Assembly: GCA_942492925.1 (NCBI GenBank)
Contig: OW818641.1
Location: 806,001-870,000 of the forward strand
DNA from: QZKY01 sp942492925
Lineage (GTDB): Bacteria > Pseudomonadota > Gammaproteobacteria > Burkholderiales > Burkholderiaceae_D
Length of the DNA stretch: 64,000 nucleotides
Direction: 5' to 3'
Both the position numbers and the translations under genes were made by a program. Shown piece by piece: positions 1 through 8,094 of the stretch; positions within the stretch are counted from its first letter, which is position 1; every line of letters starts with the position of its first letter. The notes under the pieces are model-generated. The model made no database searches and was not told the DNA's origin. It was given only the letters and a program-made list of their open reading frames with translations.

Positions 1-2
1 AT

Positions 3-1037
3 CTGGTGACCTTGCAGCAAGCGATGGTGATTTGCTCGCTGGCGGCGCTGGTCGTGTGGGCGGTAGTGTCGCGCGCGGCGACGGGCAAGAAGCATCAATG
101 GTTTGCCGTTCTTTCCTGCGTGGTGTTGTTGCTGGCGCTGGGGTTAGCCGACAAGCACTTGCTGATTCGCGAACTGGTGGCCAATGAAAATGGCCGAGAG
201 TTAACGGTTGGGTATATCAACGAAAGTCGTCATGGCACGATTCATACGCTCGAAATGCCTGATCGCAGCACGATTGTGTACGGCGAAAACCTGTATGACG
301 GGAAAATCAACACCAGCCTGACCCATGACATCAACGGCATTTTTCGCGTGTATGCACTGGCGGCGATGCATTCTGCGCCCAGGAAAATTCTCGTCATCGG
401 GATGAGCGGTGGTTCTTGGGTGGAGGTGATCCGTCATTTCCCGCAGGTGGAAAGCATTGACGTGGTGGAGATCAATCCGAATTATTTGGATCTGGTCAAG
501 CATCATCAGGAAGTGGCACCACTGCTGGATGACAAACGCGTGAAGATTCACATCACAGACGGACGGAAATATCTGAAGCAGCACAGCAACGAGAAATACG
601 ATTTGATTGTGATGAACACGACGTGGCACTGGCGCGCGTATAGCGTGCTGCTGCTCGGGCAGGATTTTCTGACGGCCTTGCGCGATTCGCTGGCGCCAGG
701 CGGCATCGTGGCATTCAATACGACGAGCTCGATGGACGTGTTTCACACGGCCGCACAAACTTTCCCGTTTGCGGGGCTGTATTCCAATTTCGTTTTTGCC
801 AGCGATCACGACCCGCGAGCGGATTTACGCCAGAATGCGGCGCGCATTGTCGAGGTGGGACGCCGGATGTCCGCGAAACAGGGAACGGATGAGGCAGCGT
901 TGAACCGGATTGCGTGGAATGTCGCGATGACGCCGATTCTGCTGGAATCCGAGGTGGATTTCAAACGTCCGCCGGAAGTGGTGACGGAGCGGAATATGAT
1001 TACCGAGTATAAGTACGGCAAAGGCTTTCTACACTAG
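3..1037 (+). CDS. Spermidine-synthase-like membrane-anchored methyltransferase-fold protein, 5' end cut by window
   Basis: The reading frame is open to the window edge, so the true start may lie upstream. A GTG at 6 would give 343 residues. Two hydrophobic segments (about residues 5-23 and 33-48) precede a Rossmann-fold domain of the spermidine synthase family, with a glycine-rich loop IGMSGG at 131-136, an acidic VVEINP at 153-158 and TDGRKYL at 184-190. Polyamine synthases carry a catalytic Asp after the 'YDxIxxD' strand. Here the stretch reads YDLIVMNTTWHW (198-209), with Asn at that place, so authentic spermidine synthesis is doubtful. Family members with upstream membrane segments are common and mostly uncharacterised. 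The function is unknown. An inverted repeat begins at its stop codon. Confidence 0.7.
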   Translation: MVTLQQAMVICSLAALVVWAVVSRAATGKKHQWFAVLSCVVLLLALGLADKHLLIRELVANENGRELTVGYINESRHGTIHTLEMPDRSTIVYGENLYDGKINTSLTHDINGIFRVYALAAMHSAPRKILVIGMSGGSWVEVIRHFPQVESIDVVEINPNYLDLVKHHQEVAPLLDDKRVKIHITDGRKYLKQHSNEKYDLIVMNTTWHWRAYSVLLLGQDFLTALRDSLAPGGIVAFNTTSSMDVFHTAAQTFPFAGLYSNFVFASDHDPRADLRQNAARIVEVGRRMSAKQGTDEAALNRIAWNVAMTPILLESEVDFKRPPEVVTERNMITEYKYGKGFLH

Positions 1038-1148
1038 TTCTGGGTAACAGTGCAGCCGATAGCGGCGTTGCATGGCCTTGCCGTACGTCTTGTCTTGTAC
1101 TGTCTGCGGCGCATGCGCCTTGCTCTCGGCTGCACTGTTACCCAGAAC
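1037..1148. repeat. Long inverted repeat / hairpin element
   Basis: The arms at 1037-1059 and 1126-1148 are perfect 23-base inverted copies (one arm begins GTTCTGGGTAACAGTGCAGC). Allowing one mismatch extends them to 1063 and 1122. The inner 58 bases hold further short symmetry such as GGCGCATGCGCC. Because of the symmetry, short ORFs on both strands encode the same residues (GCTVTQN). It starts at the last base of the upstream stop codon. It could be a REP/MITE-like dispersed element or a strong transcription-stopping hairpin. No long T-run follows on either strand, which argues against a plain intrinsic terminator. Confidence 0.75.
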
Positions 1149-1297
1149 AATGACGCCGCAATCGATTTGTGTAACGTTACGCTGATCTCAGTTTTTATTC
1201 GGCAGCGGCAGCGTCTCAAGCGGGTGAAAGGCGGGCGCTAACGAAACTTAGCGATGACATGATGCAGCTCGCGATCTATATCGAGTTTCTTCATGTA

Positions 1298-2224
1298 TCA
1301 CACCACATCGTCGGGCGCGAATTTGCAGGGAACATCGCTGCCGGTCAGTTCGATTTGGAGGGTGGCGTGATTGATCCCGAATCGACGATCCAGATCTTCC
1401 GTCAGCTTCACCAAAAAAGCGTTGCCGGGATGTGTGTCGCACACGACGAGGTGGGCGGTCAGGGCGGTGTCAGTGGTGCTCATGCCCCAGATGTGCAAAT
1501 CATGGACTTCGGCGACTTCCGGCAGACTGGCCAGATAGGCCCTGACCTGATGGGGATCGATGTTTTCCGGGACGCCGTGTAAGGAGAGGTGCAAGGATTG
1601 TCGGAAGAGTCCCCAGGTACCGACCAGAATCACGACAGCAATGATGAGGCTGATGGCCGGATCGAGCCAGCGCCAGCCGGTCCAGATCATGCCAAAGCCT
1701 GCAAGCACCACGCCAACCGAGATGGCAGCATCGGCGAGCATGTGCAAGAATGCGCCGCGCAAATTCAAGTCATGCTTGTGCCCTTTCATGAGCATGAGGG
1801 CAGTGCCGAGATTGATGATGACACCGACGGCGGCCACCCAGATGATCGTGATCTCGTCAACTGCAGCAGGACGAGTCAATCGACGCACGGCTTCCCATGC
1901 GATGCCGCCGACGGCAACCAGCAGCAGCATGGCATTGGCCAGGGCCGCCAGAATCGTGGCGCTTTGCCATCCGAAGGTGAATCGCGGCGTTGGCAGGCGT
2001 CGTGCCAACAGGATGGCGCCCCAGGCAACCAGCAAGCCGATCACGTCGCTGAAGTTATGTCCGGCATCGGCCAGCAGCGAGAGGGAATTCGAGGCAATGC
2101 CAAAACCCATTTCCACCAAAACAAACCCCATGTTGAGAACAACCCCAATGGCGAGTGCGCGGCTGGTGGCATCGGCGCCGTGAGGGTGGTGATGACAGGA
2201 ATGATGGTGGATGTGTTCGTTCAT
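1298..2224 (-). CDS. Cation diffusion facilitator (CzcD/ZitB-type Zn/Co/Cd efflux)
   Basis: A 308-residue inner-membrane proton/metal antiporter that would export divalent cations from the cytoplasm. The N-terminus is His-rich (residues 4-15), as in CzcD/ZitB proteins. Six hydrophobic segments follow. The metal-site pairs H56-D60 (in ADAGHNFSD) and H161-D165 (in HMLAD) match the HxxxD motifs of Zn/Co transporters, and the C-terminal cytoplasmic domain contains HDLHIWGMS. The length is normal for the family. Two genes for a thioredoxin-like protein and a permease lie upstream on the same strand, which suggests a small metal or metalloid homeostasis group. Substrate preference cannot be read from sequence. 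Confidence 0.9.
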   Translation of the reverse strand: MNEHIHHHSCHHHPHGADATSRALAIGVVLNMGFVLVEMGFGIASNSLSLLADAGHNFSDVIGLLVAWGAILLARRLPTPRFTFGWQSATILAALANAMLLLVAVGGIAWEAVRRLTRPAAVDEITIIWVAAVGVIINLGTALMLMKGHKHDLNLRGAFLHMLADAAISVGVVLAGFGMIWTGWRWLDPAISLIIAVVILVGTWGLFRQSLHLSLHGVPENIDPHQVRAYLASLPEVAEVHDLHIWGMSTTDTALTAHLVVCDTHPGNAFLVKLTEDLDRRFGINHATLQIELTGSDVPCKFAPDDVV

Positions 2225-2316
2225 GAGGGCACTGTGAGCGGTTCAGGTCATCATAACGGATGAAACGATTTTGCGGATAAAAGGCGGAGGAAACATAGGG
2301 GCTTTCCGCATGCAAG

Positions 2317-2544
2317 CTAGAACCAGCTTTCGATCTTGTCACGGGAGGGAATGCCGCCCGCGTGTACGACCTTGCCATCAATGACGATGGCCGGCAGCGA
2401 CATGACGCGGTAAGCCATGATGTCTTTGATATTCTCGACCTTCGAGAGCGTGACGTCGATGCCTTTTTCCCGAGCGATTTGTTCGATCTGTTTGAATGTG
2501 TTGGTGCAGTTGGCACAACCGGTGCCCAGTACTTTGATGTCCAT
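2317..2544 (-). CDS. Small thioredoxin-fold protein (redox-active disulfide protein 2 family)
   Basis: A 75-residue protein with the active-site motif C10-A-N-C13 right after the first strand (MDIKVLGTGCANC), the short glutaredoxin/thioredoxin-like architecture of the TM0996/'thioredoxin family protein' group. There is no signal peptide, so it is cytosolic. It lies 9 bases downstream of the permease gene and is very likely cotranscribed with it. This pairing of a mini-thioredoxin with a UPF0718 permease recurs in bacteria, often near arsenic or copper genes. A role in handing thiol-bound metal or metalloid to the permease, or in reducing it, is inference only. Confidence 0.85.
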   Translation of the reverse strand: MDIKVLGTGCANCTNTFKQIEQIAREKGIDVTLSKVENIKDIMAYRVMSLPAIVIDGKVVHAGGIPSRDKIESWF

Positions 2545-2553
2545 CCTCTTCTC

Positions 2554-3612
2554 CTACAGAACAGCGTTGAAAATATAACCGACGATCAGGATGCCGGCGC
2601 CGACGACGGTGATGAAAGTGGCAATGAGTCTCGGCTTGAGTACATTGCGCAAGAGGATCATTTCCGGCAACGACAAAGCAATCACGCTCATCATGAACGC
2701 CAGCACGGTGCCCAGCGCTGCGCCTTTGGCCAACAAGGCTTGCACGATGGGGATGATGCCTGCCGCATTAGCATACATGGGTATGCCGACCAGTACAGCC
2801 AGCAAAACCGACCACCAGGCATCCTTGCCCATGATGCTGGCAATGAAATCCTGGGGCACATAGCCGTGAATGAGCGCACCGATGGCAATGCCAACGATGA
2901 TGTAAATCCAGACGCGACTGATAATTTTCCGTACGTTAGTCAATCCGGCGTCAATGCGATCAGACAGCGTCAAGGTGTTGTCGATTGTGTCTGGCTGGAG
3001 GTGCGGCATGTCGCGCACCCAGTCTTCCAGATGGGCTTCCATTTTCAGGCGACCGATGACCCAGCCAGCAATAATCGCAATCGACAGGCCAAGGCCGAGA
3101 TACAGCGCAGCGATCTGCCAGCCGAACATCCCCAGCAGCAGGGTGAGCGCAATTTCATTCACCATGGGCGCGGCGATCAAAAATGAAAACGTGACGCCCA
3201 GGGGAACACCCGCCTGTACGAATCCGATGAAAAGCGGAACAGCGGAGCAGGAACAGAAAGGTGTGACGATACCCAGCGAAGCCGCCATGACGTTGGCGAG
3301 GCCCTCGCGTCGGCCCGCCAGCAGCGCGCGGGTACGTTCCGGCGAAAACCAGGAATTGACGATCCCCATGAGAAAAACGACGCCAGACAGCAGCAAAAAA
3401 ATCTTGGGGGTGTCGTAGAGAAAAAATTCCAGCGCGTGGCTGAGTCGGCTGTTGGAATCGACAGGCAGCCAGACGACCACGGCTGCTGAAAGAGGCGCCA
3501 GACTGTGATAAATCCCGAACCAGATCAGCGCGCCCAATAGCAGAAATGCCCGGGGGTGGCGGCGAATCCAGTCGTGTCGTGATGGTAAAAAAGCGCGCAT
3601 GGAGAAGGTCAT
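2554..3612 (-). CDS. UPF0718/DUF318 family permease
   Basis: A 352-residue polytopic membrane protein with about eight hydrophobic segments, and a cytoplasmic loop in the middle (about residues 190-225) between its two halves. The first half carries the conserved TPFCSCSAVPLF motif (C120, C122), a hallmark of this permease family, which is distantly related to arsenite/thiol-metal exporters. The start at 3612 is the longest choice. Met5 (3600) is an alternative, and neither has a clear Shine-Dalgarno. It is followed after 9 bases by the thioredoxin-like gene. No ArsR-type regulator lies beside it, unlike many arsenic clusters. Substrate unknown. Confidence 0.85.
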   Translation of the reverse strand: MTFSMRAFLPSRHDWIRRHPRAFLLLGALIWFGIYHSLAPLSAAVVVWLPVDSNSRLSHALEFFLYDTPKIFLLLSGVVFLMGIVNSWFSPERTRALLAGRREGLANVMAASLGIVTPFCSCSAVPLFIGFVQAGVPLGVTFSFLIAAPMVNEIALTLLLGMFGWQIAALYLGLGLSIAIIAGWVIGRLKMEAHLEDWVRDMPHLQPDTIDNTLTLSDRIDAGLTNVRKIISRVWIYIIVGIAIGALIHGYVPQDFIASIMGKDAWWSVLLAVLVGIPMYANAAGIIPIVQALLAKGAALGTVLAFMMSVIALSLPEMILLRNVLKPRLIATFITVVGAGILIVGYIFNAVL

Positions 3613-3741
3613 TCAAGTCTGGTCACGACAGAAGACGTAACCGGAGACAAAAGGATGCATGTTGTTATTTTGAAAAATGCCTTGTCGGGGCTCAGAATTG
3701 TATGACAGAACGGGACATCACACAGGCCGTCTGCGCGGTGC

Positions 3742-6700
3742 TCAATGGAGCAGGGCTTCGAATGCCCTGCCGCTGACCGGGGGCGAAAACAGGAATCCCT
3801 GTGCGAAGTCGCACCCTGCAGCGGTCAACAGGTCGCGCTGCGCTTCGGTTTCCACGCCTTCAGCGATCACACGAAGACCCAGCGTGTGTGCCATCACGAT
3901 GATGGCTTCAGACAAGGCCTTGTCGAACGGATCGGTGACGACATTTCGGATAAAAGACTGATCGATTTTAAGATAGTCAATGTCGAATTTGTTCAAGTAA
4001 GAAAGCGCAGAATAGCCTGTGCCAAAATCATCCAGCGCCACTTGAATGCCGGCGTCGCGGAATTTGAGCAGTTTGTTCATCACGGCGGGGTCGGATTGCA
4101 TGAGCAAGCTTTCCGTAATTTCAATGGCGATGTGTTTGCCTGGAACGCCCAACTCTTCCAAATGATTGATCCAGATTTCCGGCTCGATGCCCTGCACCAT
4201 GAATTGCAGCGGAGATTTGTTGACGCTGACTTGTAAACCGTCGCCGCGATAGTGGCGCCAGCGGTGTGCCCATTGTGCGGCCTCCCGGAAAACCCAGTCG
4301 CCAATTTTGAAGATCAGGCCGGTTTCTTCCGCAAGATGAATAAAATGGGTTGGCTCGATAAGGCCGTTGGCGGGATGATGCCAACGGAGCAGCGCTTCGG
4401 CCTTCAAAATTTTATTGGTCGACAACTCGACGATGGGCTGGAAATAAAGCTGGAACTGGTTCATGGCGAGCGCTTCGCGCAAATCGTTGATCATGGCCAA
4501 ACGGTTTTGCGAGTCTTCTCGCATGGATCGCGTGAAATAATTCAGTTGGCTACGCCCCTTGTTTTTGGACACATACATGGCTTGGTCAGCGTATCGCAAA
4601 AGGCTGTCCATATCGGTTGCGTCTTCGGGATAAAAGGCCACGCCGATGCTGGAGGTAATGTGCGCGGTTTCCTCGCCGAGCAGAAAAGGCTCGCTCAGTC
4701 GCCCGATAATTTTGTGCGCGATTTGATTGACGGGCACCCGATCCGGGCATTGAGAGAGGATGACAACGAATTCGTCTCCGCCGATGCGGGCCAGGGTATC
4801 GGAAGCACGCACGCAAGACTCGATTCGTCGCGCGGCTTCAACCAATACTGCATCACCTGACGCGTGTCCCAGCGAATCATTCACTTCCTTGAATCGATCC
4901 AGATCTATGTAAACCAGCGCCAGCGGGATTCGGGTGCGGTGCGATTTTTTGATTTCTAGCTGGAGGCGATCGTGAAAAAGATTGCGGTTGATAAGGCCGG
5001 TTAGTTGATCGAAGTTGGCCTGTCGCCAGATCAGCTCGGCCGATTTTCTGGATTCGGTAATGTCTTGCACCAGGAAAGCAAAGTAGTTGATGCTGCCATC
5101 TTCGTGCCGGAGACATCGGACAGCGACATGGGCGTACATAATGTCGCCGTCGCTACGGTAATAACGCACGTCCAGCTCGTACTCGTCAATGTCACCGCAC
5201 AAGGCGCGGTCAAAAAGCGCACGAGAAGGGCCCGTATCGTCAGGGTGCGCAATGTGCACCAGATTCAAGCGGAGCAATTCGTTGTGTGGGTAGCCGAGCA
5301 TGGTGCACAGGGCGTCATTCACCTCGAGCAATTGACCGTGTGCGTCACACGTGGCCATCCCGATCATGGAACGTTCAAAAAAAGCGCGGAATCGTTGTTC
5401 ACTGTTGAGCACGGCCAACTCGGCCTGCTGGCGCCGTTGTTCGCGCTCGAAGCTGTCAAAGGTGAAGCTGATGTCGAGCGACATTTCTTCCAGCAGGGCT
5501 GTTGCATCGCTATCAAAAGCATTTTCACGGTCGCTATAGACCGACAGTACCGCATAGGGTTGTCCCGAGCGCAGGATGGGAAAGGAAGCCGCCGAGCGAA
5601 AGCCGAAGGCGGCGAAATGTTTGTGGCGCGCACGGTCCGGATTGGCATGCTGGGTATTGAGGATTACAACGCGGTTGTGGTGGAAGGCGACGGCTGCGGC
5701 ATCGCGAATACCGAATTGCCCATTGTGTTGCCGTGTCATTTTGTCGAGATACGACACTCCCTGACCAAACGTGGCAACAGGCTTGAGCAGTTTGGACGAC
5801 GGGATGGGCACGCCAATCCATGCCATATTGATGCCGCCGTACTGGACCACCGTTCGGCAGATAAACGGGAAAAGTTCAGATTCGTTTTGCAAACGCATGA
5901 AGCCTTGGCTTAACTGGCTGAGTGTTTTGTGTAGCTGCGTGAGCCGCCGGATCCGTGTTTCGTTCTGTGTCGCGGTCGCCGCTGCGGTATTGCGCTCGCG
6001 GATGGCGCTGGCCAGCAACATACCGACGACGACGAGCTCGGTGCAATAGATCGAGAAATTCAGAAAATGTCCGCTGTCGATATCGCGTCCGAAATAACCG
6101 GTGCCGTTTCGGACACTCAACATGGCCTGAATAAAGGTCAGGCCAAGAATGAACAGCACACCATGACGTCCAAATCGGAGGGCGGCCCACGCGATGAAAG
6201 CGAAGGCAAGGTATGCGAGGGGCAAGGCGCCGATGGTGTGGATAAACAGATCCAGAAAGACAATCTGGCCCGCGATCAAGGACAGGATCATCAGAAGACA
6301 AAATTCTGCGGCGTGCAGGCTGATGAACATGTTGCGCCATGCGGTACGCCAGGGCGGTTGCCAGAAGGGCTGTCGCCAGATCAAGATGAGGGGAGCGATC
6401 AAGGTCACGCCCAGGAGGTTGCTGAACCACAAATTGAGGGCGCGATCCACGTTGAAACCAAGAAGCAGGGTAGTGCCGAGCGCCGCAGCGCCAGTGGCGA
6501 CGGCGCCAGCCAGCAGAAACAGAAAAAAGAAGTCACGAGCACGGGGCATCTGGATATCGAAGCGGACTTGCCGCAACAACCAGGCGCCCAGCAAGGTGCC
6601 GAGCGTCAGCATGACGCCGAGGGCCATGGCGTCAGGAACCGCGAAGCCTTTGAGCAGGTTGGCGAGAATGGCACCCAGCAGTATGCCCGGCCAGTAGCGC

Positions 6701-6876
6701 TTGCCCCATATCAGAAAGGCCGCCAAGGCCAAGCCACTCGGCAAGCAGATGAGCAACATCGCTCCTTTGATGCCAGCGAAAGCAAGGCTGATGGCGGCAA
6801 GAAAGAAATACAGTGCCGCAAGACCGATCATGCGTGGCAAATCGTTCCAGCGATAGTTTGCGCGAGAGAGATGCAA
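3742..6876 (-). CDS. MASE1-GAF-PAS-GGDEF-EAL cyclic-di-GMP signalling protein
   Basis: A 1044-residue inner-membrane regulator. It has an N-terminal MASE1 membrane sensor domain (about residues 10-300, eight or so hydrophobic segments), a GAF-like domain (about 315-460), a PAS domain with PAC tail (about 480-605), GGDEF (about 620-780) and EAL (about 795-1040). The GGDEF domain keeps the signature ARIGGDEFVVI and, five residues ahead of it, the product-inhibition I-site RASD. The EAL domain keeps KAEALLRW, DDFGTGYSALSYL and EGVET. Both diguanylate cyclase and phosphodiesterase activities therefore look possible. An FNR-type palindrome lies 257 bases upstream of the start, hinting at oxygen-linked expression. 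It stands alone transcriptionally. Confidence 0.93.
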   Translation of the reverse strand: MHLSRANYRWNDLPRMIGLAALYFFLAAISLAFAGIKGAMLLICLPSGLALAAFLIWGKRYWPGILLGAILANLLKGFAVPDAMALGVMLTLGTLLGAWLLRQVRFDIQMPRARDFFFLFLLAGAVATGAAALGTTLLLGFNVDRALNLWFSNLLGVTLIAPLILIWRQPFWQPPWRTAWRNMFISLHAAEFCLLMILSLIAGQIVFLDLFIHTIGALPLAYLAFAFIAWAALRFGRHGVLFILGLTFIQAMLSVRNGTGYFGRDIDSGHFLNFSIYCTELVVVGMLLASAIRERNTAAATATQNETRIRRLTQLHKTLSQLSQGFMRLQNESELFPFICRTVVQYGGINMAWIGVPIPSSKLLKPVATFGQGVSYLDKMTRQHNGQFGIRDAAAVAFHHNRVVILNTQHANPDRARHKHFAAFGFRSAASFPILRSGQPYAVLSVYSDRENAFDSDATALLEEMSLDISFTFDSFEREQRRQQAELAVLNSEQRFRAFFERSMIGMATCDAHGQLLEVNDALCTMLGYPHNELLRLNLVHIAHPDDTGPSRALFDRALCGDIDEYELDVRYYRSDGDIMYAHVAVRCLRHEDGSINYFAFLVQDITESRKSAELIWRQANFDQLTGLINRNLFHDRLQLEIKKSHRTRIPLALVYIDLDRFKEVNDSLGHASGDAVLVEAARRIESCVRASDTLARIGGDEFVVILSQCPDRVPVNQIAHKIIGRLSEPFLLGEETAHITSSIGVAFYPEDATDMDSLLRYADQAMYVSKNKGRSQLNYFTRSMREDSQNRLAMINDLREALAMNQFQLYFQPIVELSTNKILKAEALLRWHHPANGLIEPTHFIHLAEETGLIFKIGDWVFREAAQWAHRWRHYRGDGLQVSVNKSPLQFMVQGIEPEIWINHLEELGVPGKHIAIEITESLLMQSDPAVMNKLLKFRDAGIQVALDDFGTGYSALSYLNKFDIDYLKIDQSFIRNVVTDPFDKALSEAIIVMAHTLGLRVIAEGVETEAQRDLLTAAGCDFAQGFLFSPPVSGRAFEALLH

Positions 6877-7289
6877 AACAACTCCTTCGATGAGCGAAAC
6901 AAAAGTAGTACTGTGCTCGAACGCCAGAGGTGAATCGTGTTACGCGGCTCGTGTGGGTGAAGCGAGAAGCTTTTCAATAAGTCGCGAGAAAATAAAAAGG
7001 CTTCGCTGGCGTTTACAGTGGACCAGGTGCCACGGCCTTTTTGCTTTGCTGTTTGCGGTGCGTTGTAATTTTGGGCCGCTTCAAAATTTCCCAATGGTAA
7101 CAAGGACAGAAGGGCTAGGCTGGCAAGATTCTTTGATAAAAATCAACGGCGTGGCATTTAAGTTAGTGCGCACACACAGCCGTGTTGTTGGGCCGCGAAA
7201 GGGAAAGCGCACGTGGCCGCATCGCGTGTGGCTAGCGGCTGACTCAAGAGCGATATTGAATCGAAGAAAACCAGCGTGGGGGTGGATTG
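6877..7289. other. 413-base intergenic region upstream of the GGDEF-EAL gene
   Basis: It lies between the 3' end of engB and the start of the cyclic-di-GMP gene, both on the minus strand. No convincing gene is seen; the ORFs here lack family features and ribosome sites. The only clear signal is the FNR-type palindrome at 7133-7146. Confidence 0.6.
7133..7146. promoter_or_regulatory. FNR/ANR-type binding site (perfect palindrome)
   Basis: TTGATAAAAATCAA matches the FNR-family consensus TTGAT-N4-ATCAA at all ten conserved bases. On the minus strand it precedes the GGDEF-EAL gene. A weak -10-like TACCAT at 7099-7094 would place the box centre about 50 bases upstream of transcription. No gene on the plus strand would use it. 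Regulation is inferred from the motif alone. Confidence 0.55.
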
Positions 7290-7961
7290 TCAATCAGTGA
7301 GTTGCAATCCAAGTAGCGATTGAATTTTGGCATCGGCCTCTTCCAGGCCGATGCGTTTGGTGGCGGAGAAGAGTTGTACGGTGAAGGGAAAGGGCTGTCC
7401 TTGCGCGTCCACATAACTTTGCAATAGCGTTTTCGCCCGGTGCAAGGCATTCATGGATTCGCTGCGGTTGAGTTTGTCGGCTTTGGTCAGCAGGCAATGG
7501 ATGGGTTTGCCGGTCGAAGCGAACCATTCAAGCATTTGAATATCGAGTTCGGTGAACGGGCGGCGCGCATCCATCATCAGGACCAATGCAGTGAGCTGGT
7601 CACGACGTTGCACATAATCGCTGAGTAATTGTTGCCAGTGTAGTTTGGCCGAGCCTGACACTTCTGCATAGCCATAGCCGGGAAGATCCACCAGCATCGC
7701 TTGTATTTCATCCTCATTGGTGGGGTCGTGTCGATGCTGTCCAACGTGTGCGCCACCGATGGAAAAGAAATTGATATGCTGGGTACGCCCGGGGGTTCTG
7801 GAAGCAAAGGCGAGCTTTTTTTGATTGCACAACAGATTGATGGCCGTTGATTTGCCCGCGTTCGAGCGTCCCGCAAACGCAATTTCCGGAACAGGCAGGT
7901 TCGGCAAATCACGTGTGTGGTTTACGGTGGTAAAAAATCGTGCTTGCCAGAGTTTTGACAT
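7290..7961 (-). CDS. engB: Ribosome biogenesis GTPase EngB/YihA
   Basis: A 223-residue TrmE-Era-EngA-like GTPase needed for late assembly of the 50S ribosomal subunit. The G motifs are in order: G1 GRSNAGKS (31-38), G2 region around TPGRTQ (57-62), G3 DLPGYGYA, G4 LTKADKL and G5 FSATKR near the C-terminus. The spacing and length are normal; a short insertion after the G2 region (HVGQHRHDPTNEDE) is unusual for the family. In many betaproteobacteria engB faces a cytochrome c4 gene; here lysA lies upstream on the same strand instead. Confidence 0.97.
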   Translation of the reverse strand: MSKLWQARFFTTVNHTRDLPNLPVPEIAFAGRSNAGKSTAINLLCNQKKLAFASRTPGRTQHINFFSIGGAHVGQHRHDPTNEDEIQAMLVDLPGYGYAEVSGSAKLHWQQLLSDYVQRRDQLTALVLMMDARRPFTELDIQMLEWFASTGKPIHCLLTKADKLNRSESMNALHRAKTLLQSYVDAQGQPFPFTVQLFSATKRIGLEEADAKIQSLLGLQLTD

Positions 7962-8094
7962 GGGCTAAAAGAAAATTCAAATCATGCAAGACGGTTTGCG
8001 GGTCGCGCCGTGCTGCGGTGTTGCGTCAACGGACGGTGTGTCAACAAAAACGAATCAAACAAGGCACGTTGTTCGCTGCGCGTGCTTCACATAA

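Noticed and set aside
1034..1241. Short ORFs on both strands encoding the same GCTVTQN stretch
   Set aside because: The shared residues come from the inverted repeat, not from coding.
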